DNA from: Bacteroides pyogenes
GTDB lineage: Bacteria; Bacteroidota; Bacteroidia; Bacteroidales; Bacteroidaceae
Reading direction: 5' to 3'
Assembly: GCF_014196225.1 (NCBI RefSeq)
Contig: NZ_JACIDI010000005.1
Coordinates: forward strand, 1-64,000
DNA: 64,000 nt
Part shown: one piece after another, positions 18,542-28,838 of the stretch
Numbering within the stretch: position 1 is the stretch's first letter
Layout: the number at the start of each line of letters is the position of its first letter
Translations under genes and position numbers: made by a program
Notes under the pieces: generated by a model
Seen by the model: the letters and a program-made list of their open reading frames with translations, nothing else
Told to the model about the DNA's origin: nothing
The model's database searches: none

Positions 18542-20227
18542 TCACATATCAATACAGTCGCAACGCACACAGCCTACATACCCATTTGTAAACATGAAAT
18601 AAATATACAGATAGTAGCCGTTATCGGAAACCTTGAATGCTACATCACCCGTTCCATTACCATTCACGTTACCTAATGCTTTAGCACCGTAATTTCCATT
18701 GATACCTAATCCATCATCACCGAAATTAATTGGTTGATTAGTCAAAGAGTTACCAGATAAATCAAATAAGTAAATAGAGTCGTCTTTACCCCATGTAAAA
18801 CTATTTATAGAGTTTGAAACAGCGAATCGAGATTTATTAAATACAGTATAATCTACCGCATTTTGAATCCAATTTGAACTAATATCAGGTCCTTTATACT
18901 TAATCGTATTTGTTTTCCCATCGAACCAACAGAAATTTCGTGGTGTCGTATAGAATGCCGCATAATAATCGCTTGTAGGATCGGTTGGATCAGAATAAAT
19001 TACATCAGCATTAATTTTCCAATTACCCAAACCTTGAGCTGCAACCTTTTCCGGAGTTTGTGATCGCAAAGCACCTCCAACCACCTGCCAGCGTGAAAAC
19101 TCACCCTGAGTATTATAATGTGGAGCTGTAATAATAGCATTCTCATTTAAGCTTCCTACTACTGACAATTTACGCCCCATGGCAATTCCTGTTTCGTATT
19201 CGATATACTTTTCGGGTATTCCGTTCACACCGTTTACTCTCCATACGATGAATGTAGGTTTCTCTTTAGGACCCGCATTAGGAGCCAAGTTTGTAAACAG
19301 AATATTATCCTCATCATCGGCTGTTATATAGAAGTTTGTCAAACTTCCAGCAAATAAACTGATATCAATATGTCCGACATTCTCTCCAGTTTCACCATTC
19401 AAATAAATAGCTTTACTATTACCACGATCATTAATTACTACATGCTCTCTTGTCACTGCAAATCCTGTAGCCATGTTCGAGCTTGTAATTCCTATATCAG
19501 TAAGCTTTTTGGCCCATAACAATTTGGCACTATTGGTGCGCAATCCCGCAGCAAGCTTTTTCGGAACCTCTTTTTTAACAGTATATACTGCCTTATCCGT
19601 ACCGTTTTGAGCGGTCACAGTTAACTTTTGTTCCTGATCATAATTCAGCGCCTGTTTTGCCGGATCAGGAGTAATAGTAGCTCCATGTGAAATTGCGACA
19701 TCTGCTATGTTTTCCCCTATATTATCCGCTGAGATTAAAGATATGGTTTTTGTCTCTTCATTAATGATACCGGACAGGTTTAGTGCTTTCAACTCAAATC
19801 TGGTAATTGCACACTGATCGCTTTTACGAATTTCTGCGATTATTTTATATTCAGCTACCTTTCCGCTTTGCTCTTTTACAGTAATAAAATTATCTTTCGT
19901 GAAATCTAAAAAGAGTAAAGAAGGAGAGATGTATACGTTATTATCTAAATCAGCGATTACTCTCATTTTTTTCAATGCAGACTTTTCCAACACATTATCT
20001 GAAAAACGAGGATAATTGTACGGAAATACAACTGTAATTACATGATTCTGATAATCGATTTCGCTTGTAAAACGATTCTCATCTCTATCATCATCAGGGA
20101 AAGATGCAATCAGGTTATTAATTCCGTTCCTTTCCACATTCGGTTTAAATTCTTCCGGACTATGGCATGCGCTCATTCCTATGAGTAGCGCAATGACAGA
20201 AGTGACTGATAATATTTTATTTTTCAT
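18542..20227 (-). CDS. DUF5018-type surface lipoprotein
   Basis: About 561 aa from ATG 20227, giving a lipoprotein signal ending LIGMSAC. An open start at 20269 would overlap the SusD gene by 26 bp and lack a signal at its N-terminus. Two short beta domains come first (to about residue 220), followed by a beta-propeller-like region. The arrangement matches DUF5018 lipoproteins, found as the third gene after SusC/SusD in Bacteroidetes loci. It is probably a surface glycan-binding protein with a SusE/F-like place in the complex. Function is inferred from position and family only. Confidence 0.75.
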   Translation of the reverse strand: MKNKILSVTSVIALLIGMSACHSPEEFKPNVERNGINNLIASFPDDDRDENRFTSEIDYQNHVITVVFPYNYPRFSDNVLEKSALKKMRVIADLDNNVYISPSLLFLDFTKDNFITVKEQSGKVAEYKIIAEIRKSDQCAITRFELKALNLSGIINEETKTISLISADNIGENIADVAISHGATITPDPAKQALNYDQEQKLTVTAQNGTDKAVYTVKKEVPKKLAAGLRTNSAKLLWAKKLTDIGITSSNMATGFAVTREHVVINDRGNSKAIYLNGETGENVGHIDISLFAGSLTNFYITADDEDNILFTNLAPNAGPKEKPTFIVWRVNGVNGIPEKYIEYETGIAMGRKLSVVGSLNENAIITAPHYNTQGEFSRWQVVGGALRSQTPEKVAAQGLGNWKINADVIYSDPTDPTSDYYAAFYTTPRNFCWFDGKTNTIKYKGPDISSNWIQNAVDYTVFNKSRFAVSNSINSFTWGKDDSIYLFDLSGNSLTNQPINFGDDGLGINGNYGAKALGNVNGNGTGDVAFKVSDNGYYLYIYFMFTNGYVGCVRCDCIDM

Positions 20228-20243
20228 TGCGTGATTTTTTAAA

Positions 20244-21863
20244 TTATTTCCATTCATCATATTGCTCAATTAGCGAGTTATTCTTCAGCTCAGAAGTTGG
20301 TACAGGAAGAACGTAAAGTTTTTTAGGGAATTTGCGGTCCTGACCATCGCAATCAATATATTCGTATGTCCCATTTGTTATTTTAATACCGTGACAACGA
20401 TAATTATTATATTCTATATGAGCCAGCTTCCAACGTCGCATATCCCAAAATAAATGTCCTTCATATGCCAACTCTATTTTACGTTCGTTCCGATAATCTT
20501 TGAACCAAGCTTCTCCAGTAGATAATTTAGCAGGTAAATCAACTCCCTTACGTCCACGAACACGGTTCATTAAACTTTGTGCTTCTCCGCCTTTATTGAG
20601 CCGATAGGCAGCTTCTGCTTTATTTAGCAAAACCTCTGCAAAACGAATTTCTACCCAAGGTTGAGAGCTCTTTGTACCTTTTATATCTATGAGTTTTTCA
20701 TCTAATAATTTCCGTAAAAAATAGCCGGTAGTTGTTTTTCCGTAAGAATACGACTGTTCTCTATAAGGCATAAAAGCTCCATTTGTGCCTCCTACGCTGC
20801 AATCCATCTTTTTTCCTTTCCAAGTGCTTCCAGCATAAATAACCGTAGCCGCAAAGCGAGGTTCCAATTCATCATACGGTGGGACCTCTGTGGTTATGCC
20901 ATGCCACTTGCTCCAATCCACTTTCTTTCCGTCTTTCGTTTCATACGATTCCACCATTTCTTGAGTCGGCGTTCCCAAAGCCCCAAAATCATAGCCATCA
21001 CATTGCGGTACATAGAATTGATCGAAAGTATGATTCGGCCCACTGTCTTTGTTGTAGTCGAATTCCAGTATCGCCTCTTTATTGTTTCCCTTCCATGCAT
21101 TAGCGTAGCCTTCCACCAAATCATACAACTCCAGCTTTTCTACTTCACTCGCAGCATCATATGCATCTTGCCAGCGTTCTGCATATAACATAGCCCGTGA
21201 TTTCAGTGCATATGCAGCACCTTTTGTCACACGACCTTTTTCTTGCGCTCCCCACTCTTTAGGTAAATTTTGTGCAGCAAAATCTAAATCATCAGCAATA
21301 AAATTCCAAGTATCATTTGCTGAACTTCTTTCCTTATCATTAGACGTAGGTAATTTATCATATAGTATTACTCCTCCATGCCGCTTCGCCAGTTGGAAAT
21401 ATAAAAAGGCACGAAAAAAGCGGGCTTGTGCTTCCCATCTTACATTCTTTTCTTCGGGAAATGCGGAATATTTCTTCTGCATCTCCAAAAACTGATTAAT
21501 CTGGCGAATACTTCCATAAGCCAAACTTTCTGTCCATATATTATAACGACAGCCATCAGGACTGATTACATCCGGATTAGTAACATAATTATTAGGATGC
21601 CCTGCCCGGTCTCCCAATGCCACAGAGCCATATTTAAATGTTTCTGTCAAACTTTCTGTTAAACTACCACTAAATTGAGCGTCTCCAAAAGGGCCATATT
21701 TATGCAGATAAGTATAAAAAGCATTCACGTTTTTATTCACATACTCTTCATCTTGCCAGACGATTTCATCACTTATATTCTCTGTTTGTTCTACACCATC
21801 CAGCCAATTATTACATGAACTTATCATAAAGCTCAATACGAACAATGATATAATCTTTTTCAT
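20244..21863 (-). CDS. SusD/RagB-family glycan-binding lipoprotein
   Basis: 539 aa. Lipobox MISSC at about residues 14-18. TPR-like SusD helices and the typical C-terminal block LNKAEAAYRLNKG...RNERKIELAYEGHLFWDMRRW are present. It would be the lid of the SusC channel and bind the target glycan at the cell surface. It is encoded 11 bp after susC. In Tannerella a related pair (NanO/NanU) binds sialic acid; whether this is the equivalent cannot be decided from sequence alone. Confidence 0.95.
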   Translation of the reverse strand: MKKIISLFVLSFMISSCNNWLDGVEQTENISDEIVWQDEEYVNKNVNAFYTYLHKYGPFGDAQFSGSLTESLTETFKYGSVALGDRAGHPNNYVTNPDVISPDGCRYNIWTESLAYGSIRQINQFLEMQKKYSAFPEEKNVRWEAQARFFRAFLYFQLAKRHGGVILYDKLPTSNDKERSSANDTWNFIADDLDFAAQNLPKEWGAQEKGRVTKGAAYALKSRAMLYAERWQDAYDAASEVEKLELYDLVEGYANAWKGNNKEAILEFDYNKDSGPNHTFDQFYVPQCDGYDFGALGTPTQEMVESYETKDGKKVDWSKWHGITTEVPPYDELEPRFAATVIYAGSTWKGKKMDCSVGGTNGAFMPYREQSYSYGKTTTGYFLRKLLDEKLIDIKGTKSSQPWVEIRFAEVLLNKAEAAYRLNKGGEAQSLMNRVRGRKGVDLPAKLSTGEAWFKDYRNERKIELAYEGHLFWDMRRWKLAHIEYNNYRCHGIKITNGTYEYIDCDGQDRKFPKKLYVLPVPTSELKNNSLIEQYDEWK

Positions 21864-21874
21864 ATTTTTTCGTT

Positions 21875-24800
21875 TTAGAATGTTAACTTTACCCCCATCG
21901 TATAAGTTCTTTGCTGGGGATAGTATCCGTTGTTTACTGCGGGTGATTCCGGATCAATATTATACTTGATTAGGCTGCTCAGAGTAAACAAATTGTATCC
22001 TTCCACATACAACCTCAATGCTTGTATGCCTGTTGAATATAACCATTTTTTAGGGAAATTATATCCTAACTGCGCTGTTTTCAAGCGTAAATAATCACCT
22101 TTCCTATACCAGAAAGTAGAGGAAAAACCATTATTATTACTTGGTCCGGCAATCTCTAAACGAGGGAATTCTGCATTACGATTTTCCGGAGTCCATGAGT
22201 TCTCCACTAGAAAAGTCGGAGAATTTCCGCCATGATAAAATGGCTTTGTGAAAGATGTATTATCTTGCACTCCTTCAGAACCTGTAGCGGTATATTGTCC
22301 CGTCAATGCTACAACACTATTCAACCCCCAAGAAAAAAGTAAGTCCAAATCGAATCCTCTCCAATTACCAAAAAGATTCAATGAGCCAGTGTGGGTGGGA
22401 GTAGAACTTTTGCCTACATATCCCTGATCTTGAGCTGCTGTTATGATACCGTCACCATTTCTATCGACATATTTAATATAGCCGGGAAGGGCTTTATAAC
22501 CTCTAACTGTGGCAGAATTTGCTATTTCTTCATCTGACTGAAACAATCCATCAGCAATAAACCCATATTTTGCTCCGATCTGTTTACCCGTAGCCCTTTG
22601 ATATTCCGGAGAATTGTCAGAATCACCGGCATACTTGAGCCAGCGACCATACGCATACGACCAAATCAATTTAGCTCCATAATTAAAATCTCTAATATTA
22701 TTATGGTGAGTTAAAGTAATTTCATAGCCTTTATAGTCACATTTGTTCGAATTTGCATATTGATAATAATATCCTCCTCTTGACGGAGAAAATGAACCGG
22801 TTACTCCTGACAACTTATCGAATTCATATTTATAAAAAACATCTATTTCTGCTCCTAATAAACCATTCCACAAAGTTGCGTCAACTCCCAAGTTGTAATT
22901 TAAGCATTCAGACCATTTCAAGTATGGATTTCCTAAAACAGAAGCGTACAGCATTGACTGGCTACTTCCTCCCAATATAATCGCATTTTTTGATAAATTC
23001 ATCAAATTTCTCCATTGAAAAGGCTTTAAATTACTTGTTGCCGTTTTTCCTGCACCGATTCTAAACTTAAGATTATTTATAACCGAAGAGACGTTAAACC
23101 AATCTTCTTTATTAATTCTCCAACCAACAGATATACCCGGTAATGTTATCCAACGTTTATTCATTCCACCGAACAAATAACTACCATCGTAACGCAAGGA
23201 TGCTTCCAAATAATATTTATCATCATAATTATAATTCAAACGTCCCACAAAACCTGCGACACGCCTATGGCCACTATAACCACCTATGCCCGGATATTTT
23301 TCAGATCCGTCTCCCGTCCGATTTGTTATTTTATTAAGTTCATCCAATTGAATAAAGTCTAATCCATATCCGGTTGCACTCAAAGCATTACTCTTGTTCT
23401 CACGAGTCTCTGCCAATAACAAGCCTCCAACTGAATGTTTGTCGAACTTATTATTATAGACAATACTTGTTTGTGTAGTAAATGCATACCCGCGAGAAGC
23501 AGCCTCACTCAAGCTTATAGTGTTGCCTACGGCATCATAGCCTTTATGATAAGTTAACTCCGAAGAGTCTGCCGTAGGAAGATTCATTATCATCACGTCA
23601 TAAGGATTATTTAATATCTTACTAAAAGTAAAGGTCAGATCATAAGCACCTTGAAACTTAAAACTCAAACCTTTTAACCAAGGAGCATCATATTGCAGAA
23701 CAAAGTTGGATTGAAAATAAGAATAATTAGATCTACTATATCCTGATTCATTAATAGACGCCAATGGTGCTACCGGAGAAGAAGCTGTTGGTGTAGAGAC
23801 ATTATAACGTTTCCCTTGATATTCGTAAGTGTCAGGCACATAAGGCAAAGCTCTAATGATTTGCTGCGGCACATTATGCCAATCGTTCGGATTAGCAGAA
23901 TAGCGCGGAGCATTTCTTTTTTCAACACGTCCGGAGACACCTAACTGAAAAGTCAAACTCTTAGTCAACTTAGCATCAATATTAGAGCGAAGATTCAATC
24001 GCTCATAATTATAGTTGTCGATATTTCCGTTTTCTTTTAAATAACCTATGGAAGCGAAAAACTTAATCCTTTCACTACCACCGGTAGCTGATATATTATG
24101 GTGAGTCCGGGTACCTGTCCCATAAATCTTATCATACCAGTTAGTGTTTCCCCAACCGTCTTTGCCTTCTCTCATTTTTTGTACCATCTTATTAGTAAAA
24201 ACAATAGGATCGCCCTGCAATTCACGGGCCTTATTATACCAATAAGCATATCCCGGTCCGTCCAACCATTGTTGTTGAGCAGCATTTTGACTGATACCTA
24301 CGGTTCCGGTATATGTGATAGACATTTTATCTACTTGTCCTTTCTTGGTGGTCACGATAAACGCCCCACTTGCATCAAGGCCGTATACTGCCACGGCAGA
24401 AGCATCCTTTAGAATAGAAACAGATTCTATTACATTCGGGTCTAATCCATTAAAGTCGGCAGAAGTGCGCCGGATTCCGTCAATTACATAAATTATACCG
24501 TCTTGTCCACGCATGGTTAAAGCAGCATTATCCGATCCGGGCTGTCCGCTGGACTGCACGGCAGCTACTCCCGCAATGCGCGATCCTACAATATTACTGA
24601 TACTCATTGTCGGAGCTTTCAGTAATTCTTTATCAGACACGGTAGATACAGCTCCGGTAATACTGCCTCGTTTTTGTGTTCCGTATCCCACAACTACAAT
24701 CTCATCCAAAGAAGCCACATCATCTTTCATTTTAACCGAAACGGAACTACGCCCATTTACTCTAACTTCTTGGGTAGTCATTCCAATGTAAGAAAAGATT

Positions 24801-25024
24801 AATATATCTTTATCTTTAGCGTTAATACTGTACTTACCATTAATATCTGTAACAGTACCTATCGTAGTACCTTTCACAGCCACAGAAACTCCGGGCAACG
24901 GTTCATCATTACCATCGGTTACAGTCCCTTTTATCACATTTTGTGCAGAGATATTAATGCTACACATAAATGCGATAATCAATGAGGTTATAAACCTCGC
25001 ATTCCATCTGATTCTTTTTTTCAT
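21875..25024 (-). CDS. SusC/RagA-family TonB-dependent outer-membrane transporter
   Basis: 1049 aa. Signal peptide, then a carboxypeptidase-regulatory-like domain (IKGTVTDGNDEPLPGVSVAV, about 31-110), a TonB-box-like DEIVVVGYGTQKRG at the plug start, the plug, and a 22-strand barrel. The plug carries the SusC-type sequence DGIRRTSADFNGLDPNVIESV. It would import glycan fragments to the periplasm with the SusD partner. It lies 22 bp after the DUF4434 gene, so it has no room for its own promoter and should be read from upstream. Confidence 0.96.
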   Translation of the reverse strand: MKKRIRWNARFITSLIIAFMCSINISAQNVIKGTVTDGNDEPLPGVSVAVKGTTIGTVTDINGKYSINAKDKDILIFSYIGMTTQEVRVNGRSSVSVKMKDDVASLDEIVVVGYGTQKRGSITGAVSTVSDKELLKAPTMSISNIVGSRIAGVAAVQSSGQPGSDNAALTMRGQDGIIYVIDGIRRTSADFNGLDPNVIESVSILKDASAVAVYGLDASGAFIVTTKKGQVDKMSITYTGTVGISQNAAQQQWLDGPGYAYWYNKARELQGDPIVFTNKMVQKMREGKDGWGNTNWYDKIYGTGTRTHHNISATGGSERIKFFASIGYLKENGNIDNYNYERLNLRSNIDAKLTKSLTFQLGVSGRVEKRNAPRYSANPNDWHNVPQQIIRALPYVPDTYEYQGKRYNVSTPTASSPVAPLASINESGYSRSNYSYFQSNFVLQYDAPWLKGLSFKFQGAYDLTFTFSKILNNPYDVMIMNLPTADSSELTYHKGYDAVGNTISLSEAASRGYAFTTQTSIVYNNKFDKHSVGGLLLAETRENKSNALSATGYGLDFIQLDELNKITNRTGDGSEKYPGIGGYSGHRRVAGFVGRLNYNYDDKYYLEASLRYDGSYLFGGMNKRWITLPGISVGWRINKEDWFNVSSVINNLKFRIGAGKTATSNLKPFQWRNLMNLSKNAIILGGSSQSMLYASVLGNPYLKWSECLNYNLGVDATLWNGLLGAEIDVFYKYEFDKLSGVTGSFSPSRGGYYYQYANSNKCDYKGYEITLTHHNNIRDFNYGAKLIWSYAYGRWLKYAGDSDNSPEYQRATGKQIGAKYGFIADGLFQSDEEIANSATVRGYKALPGYIKYVDRNGDGIITAAQDQGYVGKSSTPTHTGSLNLFGNWRGFDLDLLFSWGLNSVVALTGQYTATGSEGVQDNTSFTKPFYHGGNSPTFLVENSWTPENRNAEFPRLEIAGPSNNNGFSSTFWYRKGDYLRLKTAQLGYNFPKKWLYSTGIQALRLYVEGYNLFTLSSLIKYNIDPESPAVNNGYYPQQRTYTMGVKLTF

Positions 25025-25046
25025 TGCATTATAATATTAGATAGGT

Positions 25047-26123
25047 TTATTGTATAAAATGTTCACAATATCTGTTGTATAGATGCCCCGCTTGTAAATA
25101 TGCAGAATTTGGACTCATAAAGTGAGAAAACTCAAACGTTATTGCATTTTCCATTCCTGCTTTTCTTGCGGCCTCCAATTTCAAAAGTAGTTTTTCCCAT
25201 TTGATGGGTAAAAAGCGAATTGGCATATCTCGGTCGAAAGATTCAATATTGGTCCAGCACCTCATGCCATATTTATCAGCCAGTTTTTTATTGACAAGCA
25301 AATAGTCATATAATTCATGGTAGTCAACTTGGCCGTCTTGAAATGCAAGAATATCAACAGCTCCTTTTACATTATGCAAAATTTCATCCCATTCTTCCTC
25401 ATGTTCTTTTACAGACAATGCTTTGTCACCTGCCATGACTTGATCCGTTTTTATTCCATGAATATAAGGAGAAACCAACGTGGTCAGATTACCGGATACC
25501 GCTTTGGCATGTTTACCAACCTCCGCATATATTTTTGACATGTTTTTAGTGCGCCGACTTATCTCCTGCGACAAGTACCACCCCTTAAATGATTTATGGT
25601 GACCGTATTTCTTCCAGACCTCATCGATGAGATACATATTCAGATCTATTTCTTTCTGAAACAACCCCTCTTGCCAATACTTTCCAGAATCATACATTCC
25701 AAAGTAAAATGCCATATCATATTTATCAGATAGCGTCAGAAACATTTCGACCAAATCGACAGGCGGATAATATACGGCCTCTTTCTCCAACAGCGATTTG
25801 AAAGGAGAAGCAATCCATTTCCCCAATCCGGCACGAATCAGAACAACTGTGTTAATCCCCATCTTTTTCATTGCCCTGAAATCCGTGTCCCACTCTTTTG
25901 CTCCCCAGTTCTGATGGGGAATATCCCAACTTATTTCATCTAAAAAAGTAGCTGTTATGGGCATACCTTTCATCACATGAGGTGTCGCAAACGAATCTAA
26001 AGATTCATCGCTCTTTACTCTCCTCTTATTATTAAAAGAGGAACAAGCTGTCAGAAACCTGCTTCCGACAACCAATGAACATGCTGTTGCTGCTGTTTTA
26101 AGAAAATTACGACGTCCTACCAT
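25047..26123 (-). CDS. DUF4434 protein with twin-arginine-like signal
   Basis: About 358 aa from ATG 26123 (MVGRRNFLKTAATACS); a start at 26138 is also possible. The signal has the R-R-x-F-L-K core of Tat substrates plus a later Cys (FLTAC), so it could be a lipoprotein. The body matches DUF4434, a TIM-barrel family distantly related to glycoside hydrolases: FLDEISWDIPHQNWG, WYLSQEISRRTK, FEFSHFMSPNSAYL. It is a clear paralogue of the gene at 27686-28792, and the two flank a sugar-porter gene. No activity is established for the family, so substrate and reaction are unknown. Confidence 0.78.
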   Translation of the reverse strand: MVGRRNFLKTAATACSLVVGSRFLTACSSFNNKRRVKSDESLDSFATPHVMKGMPITATFLDEISWDIPHQNWGAKEWDTDFRAMKKMGINTVVLIRAGLGKWIASPFKSLLEKEAVYYPPVDLVEMFLTLSDKYDMAFYFGMYDSGKYWQEGLFQKEIDLNMYLIDEVWKKYGHHKSFKGWYLSQEISRRTKNMSKIYAEVGKHAKAVSGNLTTLVSPYIHGIKTDQVMAGDKALSVKEHEEEWDEILHNVKGAVDILAFQDGQVDYHELYDYLLVNKKLADKYGMRCWTNIESFDRDMPIRFLPIKWEKLLLKLEAARKAGMENAITFEFSHFMSPNSAYLQAGHLYNRYCEHFIQ

Positions 26124-26259
26124 AATTTCATTATTCAATAATTACACAGTAAACACCTTAAGAACTCTGTTTCCTGAAAAACATCATACCCTCCCATCCC
26201 TTCTCTTCCCTACTTTTACCGCTATATGGAGACAGAGAAGCATATTGTCTACAACTTGG

Positions 26260-27681
26260 TTAAAGCCTTATATTCTCCTGCTTCGAACGTGTCCAATAGC
26301 GTTCTATCTCTTCAAGTGACTTTCCGGCAGTTTCGGGTATCAGCTTCCATACTATAAGCATGTAAGGGACACACATAACAGCAAACAGGAAAAATGTCCC
26401 GGCGGGAGTGAGATTCTGAAGCAACCAAGGAGTGAGTTGTCCGATAAGATACGTTCCGACCCAAAGAGCAAATCCTGCGATAGACATTGCCAATCCACGC
26501 ACTTTAGTGGGATACATCTCGGACAACAGCACGAAGATCACAGCGCAGATAGAGACTGCACAGCAAAATACATAAAACAAAAAGAAGGAGAGCAGAAAGA
26601 GGCTCGAAACTCCCCATGAATCGCCAAAAAGGAAATAAAGTCCTATCAGAATAAGGGAAGCGATCATTCCCGATACTCCATAATACACAAGTTGTTTACG
26701 CCCGACCTTATCTATTATAACCAAAGCCAGAATAGTAGTCAGCATATTCACGAGCCCCACAAGTACTTGATAAAACAGAGAGTCTCCGCCCGAAAGACCT
26801 GCATTTTCAAAAATAGAAGGACCGTAATACAATACGGCATTTACTCCCATGAACTGCCCCAAAATAGCAATACATACGCCAATTATAACAGCCTTGAAGA
26901 TTCCGGGTCTCAGAAGAAGAGACCACTCGGATCTACTCTCCGAAGTTAAAACTGACTTTGTTTCGGATAGCTGGTGTTTTGCAAGAGACAATGAATGGTA
27001 TATTCTATCTAGAATATTCAAAGCTTTGGACTCTTGCCCTTTTACTATCAACCAGCGGGGACTTTCGGGAATAAAAAAGATGATGATAAAGAATAATACC
27101 GCCGGAAGTGTCTCCATGCCAAGCATACCTCGCCATACTTCGGAGACAAATATCTTCTGCAACCAAGCCATGCTCAACCGAACGCCGCTTTCGGACCAAG
27201 CCAACAATTGATAATTGACCAAATACGCACCTAAAAAACCAACAGTCACAGCCAACTGATACAAAGAAACCAATCGCCCTCTATATTCCGCAACGGAAAC
27301 CTCAGAAATATAAAGGGGTGAAACAATAGATACAATACCAATTCCTATTCCTCCGATAATGCGATAAATCACCAACTGAGTAAAATCAACGCAAAGAGCG
27401 CAGCCCAAGGCAGAAGTGGAGAATAAAACGGCAGAAATAATCATAGTGAGTTTACGTCCCAGCTTGTCACTTAAAATTCCAGCAAACAGAACACCTACAA
27501 TAGACCCGACCAATGCACACCCCACATACCATCCCTGTTGTAAAGCATCCAGATGAAAGAGATTCGTAACCTGAGCAATCGTTCCTGATATGACAGCCGT
27601 ATCATACCCGAACAGAAATCCCCCTAACGCGGCAACGACCGAAAGGAAGATAAGATAGCCGAAATTAACATCAGTCTTCAT
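26260..27681 (-). CDS. Sugar-porter-family MFS transporter
   Basis: 473 aa with 12 predicted membrane segments. Signatures of the sugar porter family: GGFLFGYDTAVISG near the start, DKLGRKLTM between TM2 and TM3, PESPRWLIVKGQ before the central loop, and PETAGKSLEEIERYW at the end. It would move a monosaccharide or disaccharide across the inner membrane by proton symport. This is a second inner-membrane transporter besides NanT, suggesting the locus yields another sugar as well as sialic acid. It sits 4 bp after one DUF4434 gene. A 121-bp gap without an evident promoter follows it. Confidence 0.9.
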   Translation of the reverse strand: MKTDVNFGYLIFLSVVAALGGFLFGYDTAVISGTIAQVTNLFHLDALQQGWYVGCALVGSIVGVLFAGILSDKLGRKLTMIISAVLFSTSALGCALCVDFTQLVIYRIIGGIGIGIVSIVSPLYISEVSVAEYRGRLVSLYQLAVTVGFLGAYLVNYQLLAWSESGVRLSMAWLQKIFVSEVWRGMLGMETLPAVLFFIIIFFIPESPRWLIVKGQESKALNILDRIYHSLSLAKHQLSETKSVLTSESRSEWSLLLRPGIFKAVIIGVCIAILGQFMGVNAVLYYGPSIFENAGLSGGDSLFYQVLVGLVNMLTTILALVIIDKVGRKQLVYYGVSGMIASLILIGLYFLFGDSWGVSSLFLLSFFLFYVFCCAVSICAVIFVLLSEMYPTKVRGLAMSIAGFALWVGTYLIGQLTPWLLQNLTPAGTFFLFAVMCVPYMLIVWKLIPETAGKSLEEIERYWTRSKQENIRL

Positions 27682-27685
27682 AGCC

Positions 27686-28792
27686 TTACTTTATTTCGAA
27701 ATATTCTCTGTATCTGTCATATAAATGTCCTGCCTGCAAATATGCCGATTGGGGACTCATAAAGTGAGAGAACTCGAACGTTATCGCTTTATCATATCCC
27801 GCCCGTTTGGCAGCTTCCAGTTTCATCCGGAGCTTATCAAACTTAATAGGAAGAAAATTAATAGGCATATCGCGATCGAAAGATTCCGCATTAGTCCAGC
27901 ATTGCATGCCATACTTATCCGCCAGTTTTTTATTTACCGAGAAAAAAGCATCTAATTCATCATAATCGATATGTCCGTCTTGAAAAGCGCACGCATCTAC
28001 CACATCATGAATCCCATCGAATATCTCATTCCACTCTTTCTCGTGTTGCTGCACAGAAACAGCATCTTCATTCGTCAGTTTATTAGTACCCATAATGGCC
28101 TTTTTCCCATCAATCCAAGGAGAAATGAATGTAGGCAGTCCGTTCGAAACATCCTTACACTGTTTCCCCATGGCATGAAAAGCATCTATAGCCCCTTTAG
28201 TCTGCCGGCTGATTTCTCCACTGATATACCAGCCTCCGAAGCTCTTGTATTTTTCGCCGTACATTTTCCATACCTCGTCAATCACATACTTATTATCCTC
28301 GATTTCCCAGCTTAAATCCTTTGTATCCCAATAACGGCCGGAGTCGTACAGACCAAAATAAAACTTCATTTTATACTTCTCCGCCAATCGCAAAAACATA
28401 TCCAACAAGTCGACTGATGGCATATAACAACCTTTATTCAATAAATAAGGAGAAGGATAAGTTATAAATTTACGATATCCGGAGCGAATCATGATTACCG
28501 TATCGATTCCGATTCGCTTCATGTATTGAAAATCGAGGTCCCATTCCTTCTCTCCCCAATTCTGATGAGGAATATCGTGGGAAATCTCATCCAAAAAGGT
28601 CCCCGTAATGTTTAAACCGTTCTTCTTTGGAACAATCAAACGACCATCTCCCATCCATTCTTCCGGCATCTGCTCCGGAGAAGGAATTCCGGTTTTATTA
28701 CTCTCTTTAGCCAGCAACGAAGGGGCGATGAAAGCCGAAGCTCCCGCCAAAGCTGCACTCTTTAAAAAGTCTCTGCGATTATTTTCTCTCAT
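27686..28792 (-). CDS. DUF4434 protein with twin-arginine-like signal (paralogue)
   Basis: 368 aa. It begins MRENNRRDFLKSAALAGA, a Tat-like signal (RRDFLK). The DUF4434 barrel shows FLDEISHDIPHQNWGEKEWD, GWYISGEISRQTKG and TFEFSHFMSPQSAYLQAGH, nearly the same as the paralogue at 25047. It stands between the FAD-dependent oxidoreductase gene (46-bp gap) and the MFS gene (4-bp gap). Probably a glycoside-hydrolase-like enzyme in the periplasm or on the membrane; activity unknown. Confidence 0.8.
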   Translation of the reverse strand: MRENNRRDFLKSAALAGASAFIAPSLLAKESNKTGIPSPEQMPEEWMGDGRLIVPKKNGLNITGTFLDEISHDIPHQNWGEKEWDLDFQYMKRIGIDTVIMIRSGYRKFITYPSPYLLNKGCYMPSVDLLDMFLRLAEKYKMKFYFGLYDSGRYWDTKDLSWEIEDNKYVIDEVWKMYGEKYKSFGGWYISGEISRQTKGAIDAFHAMGKQCKDVSNGLPTFISPWIDGKKAIMGTNKLTNEDAVSVQQHEKEWNEIFDGIHDVVDACAFQDGHIDYDELDAFFSVNKKLADKYGMQCWTNAESFDRDMPINFLPIKFDKLRMKLEAAKRAGYDKAITFEFSHFMSPQSAYLQAGHLYDRYREYFEIK

Positions 28793-28838
28793 TGTTTCCT
28801 CTTTTTTATTATATCAGCGATATTACTACTAAGCAATC

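Noticed and set aside
20244..25024. Naming the SusC/SusD pair NanO/NanU
   Set aside because: Position in a sialidase locus is suggestive, but sequence alone does not show sialic acid specificity, and the rest of the operon points to a more complex glycan.
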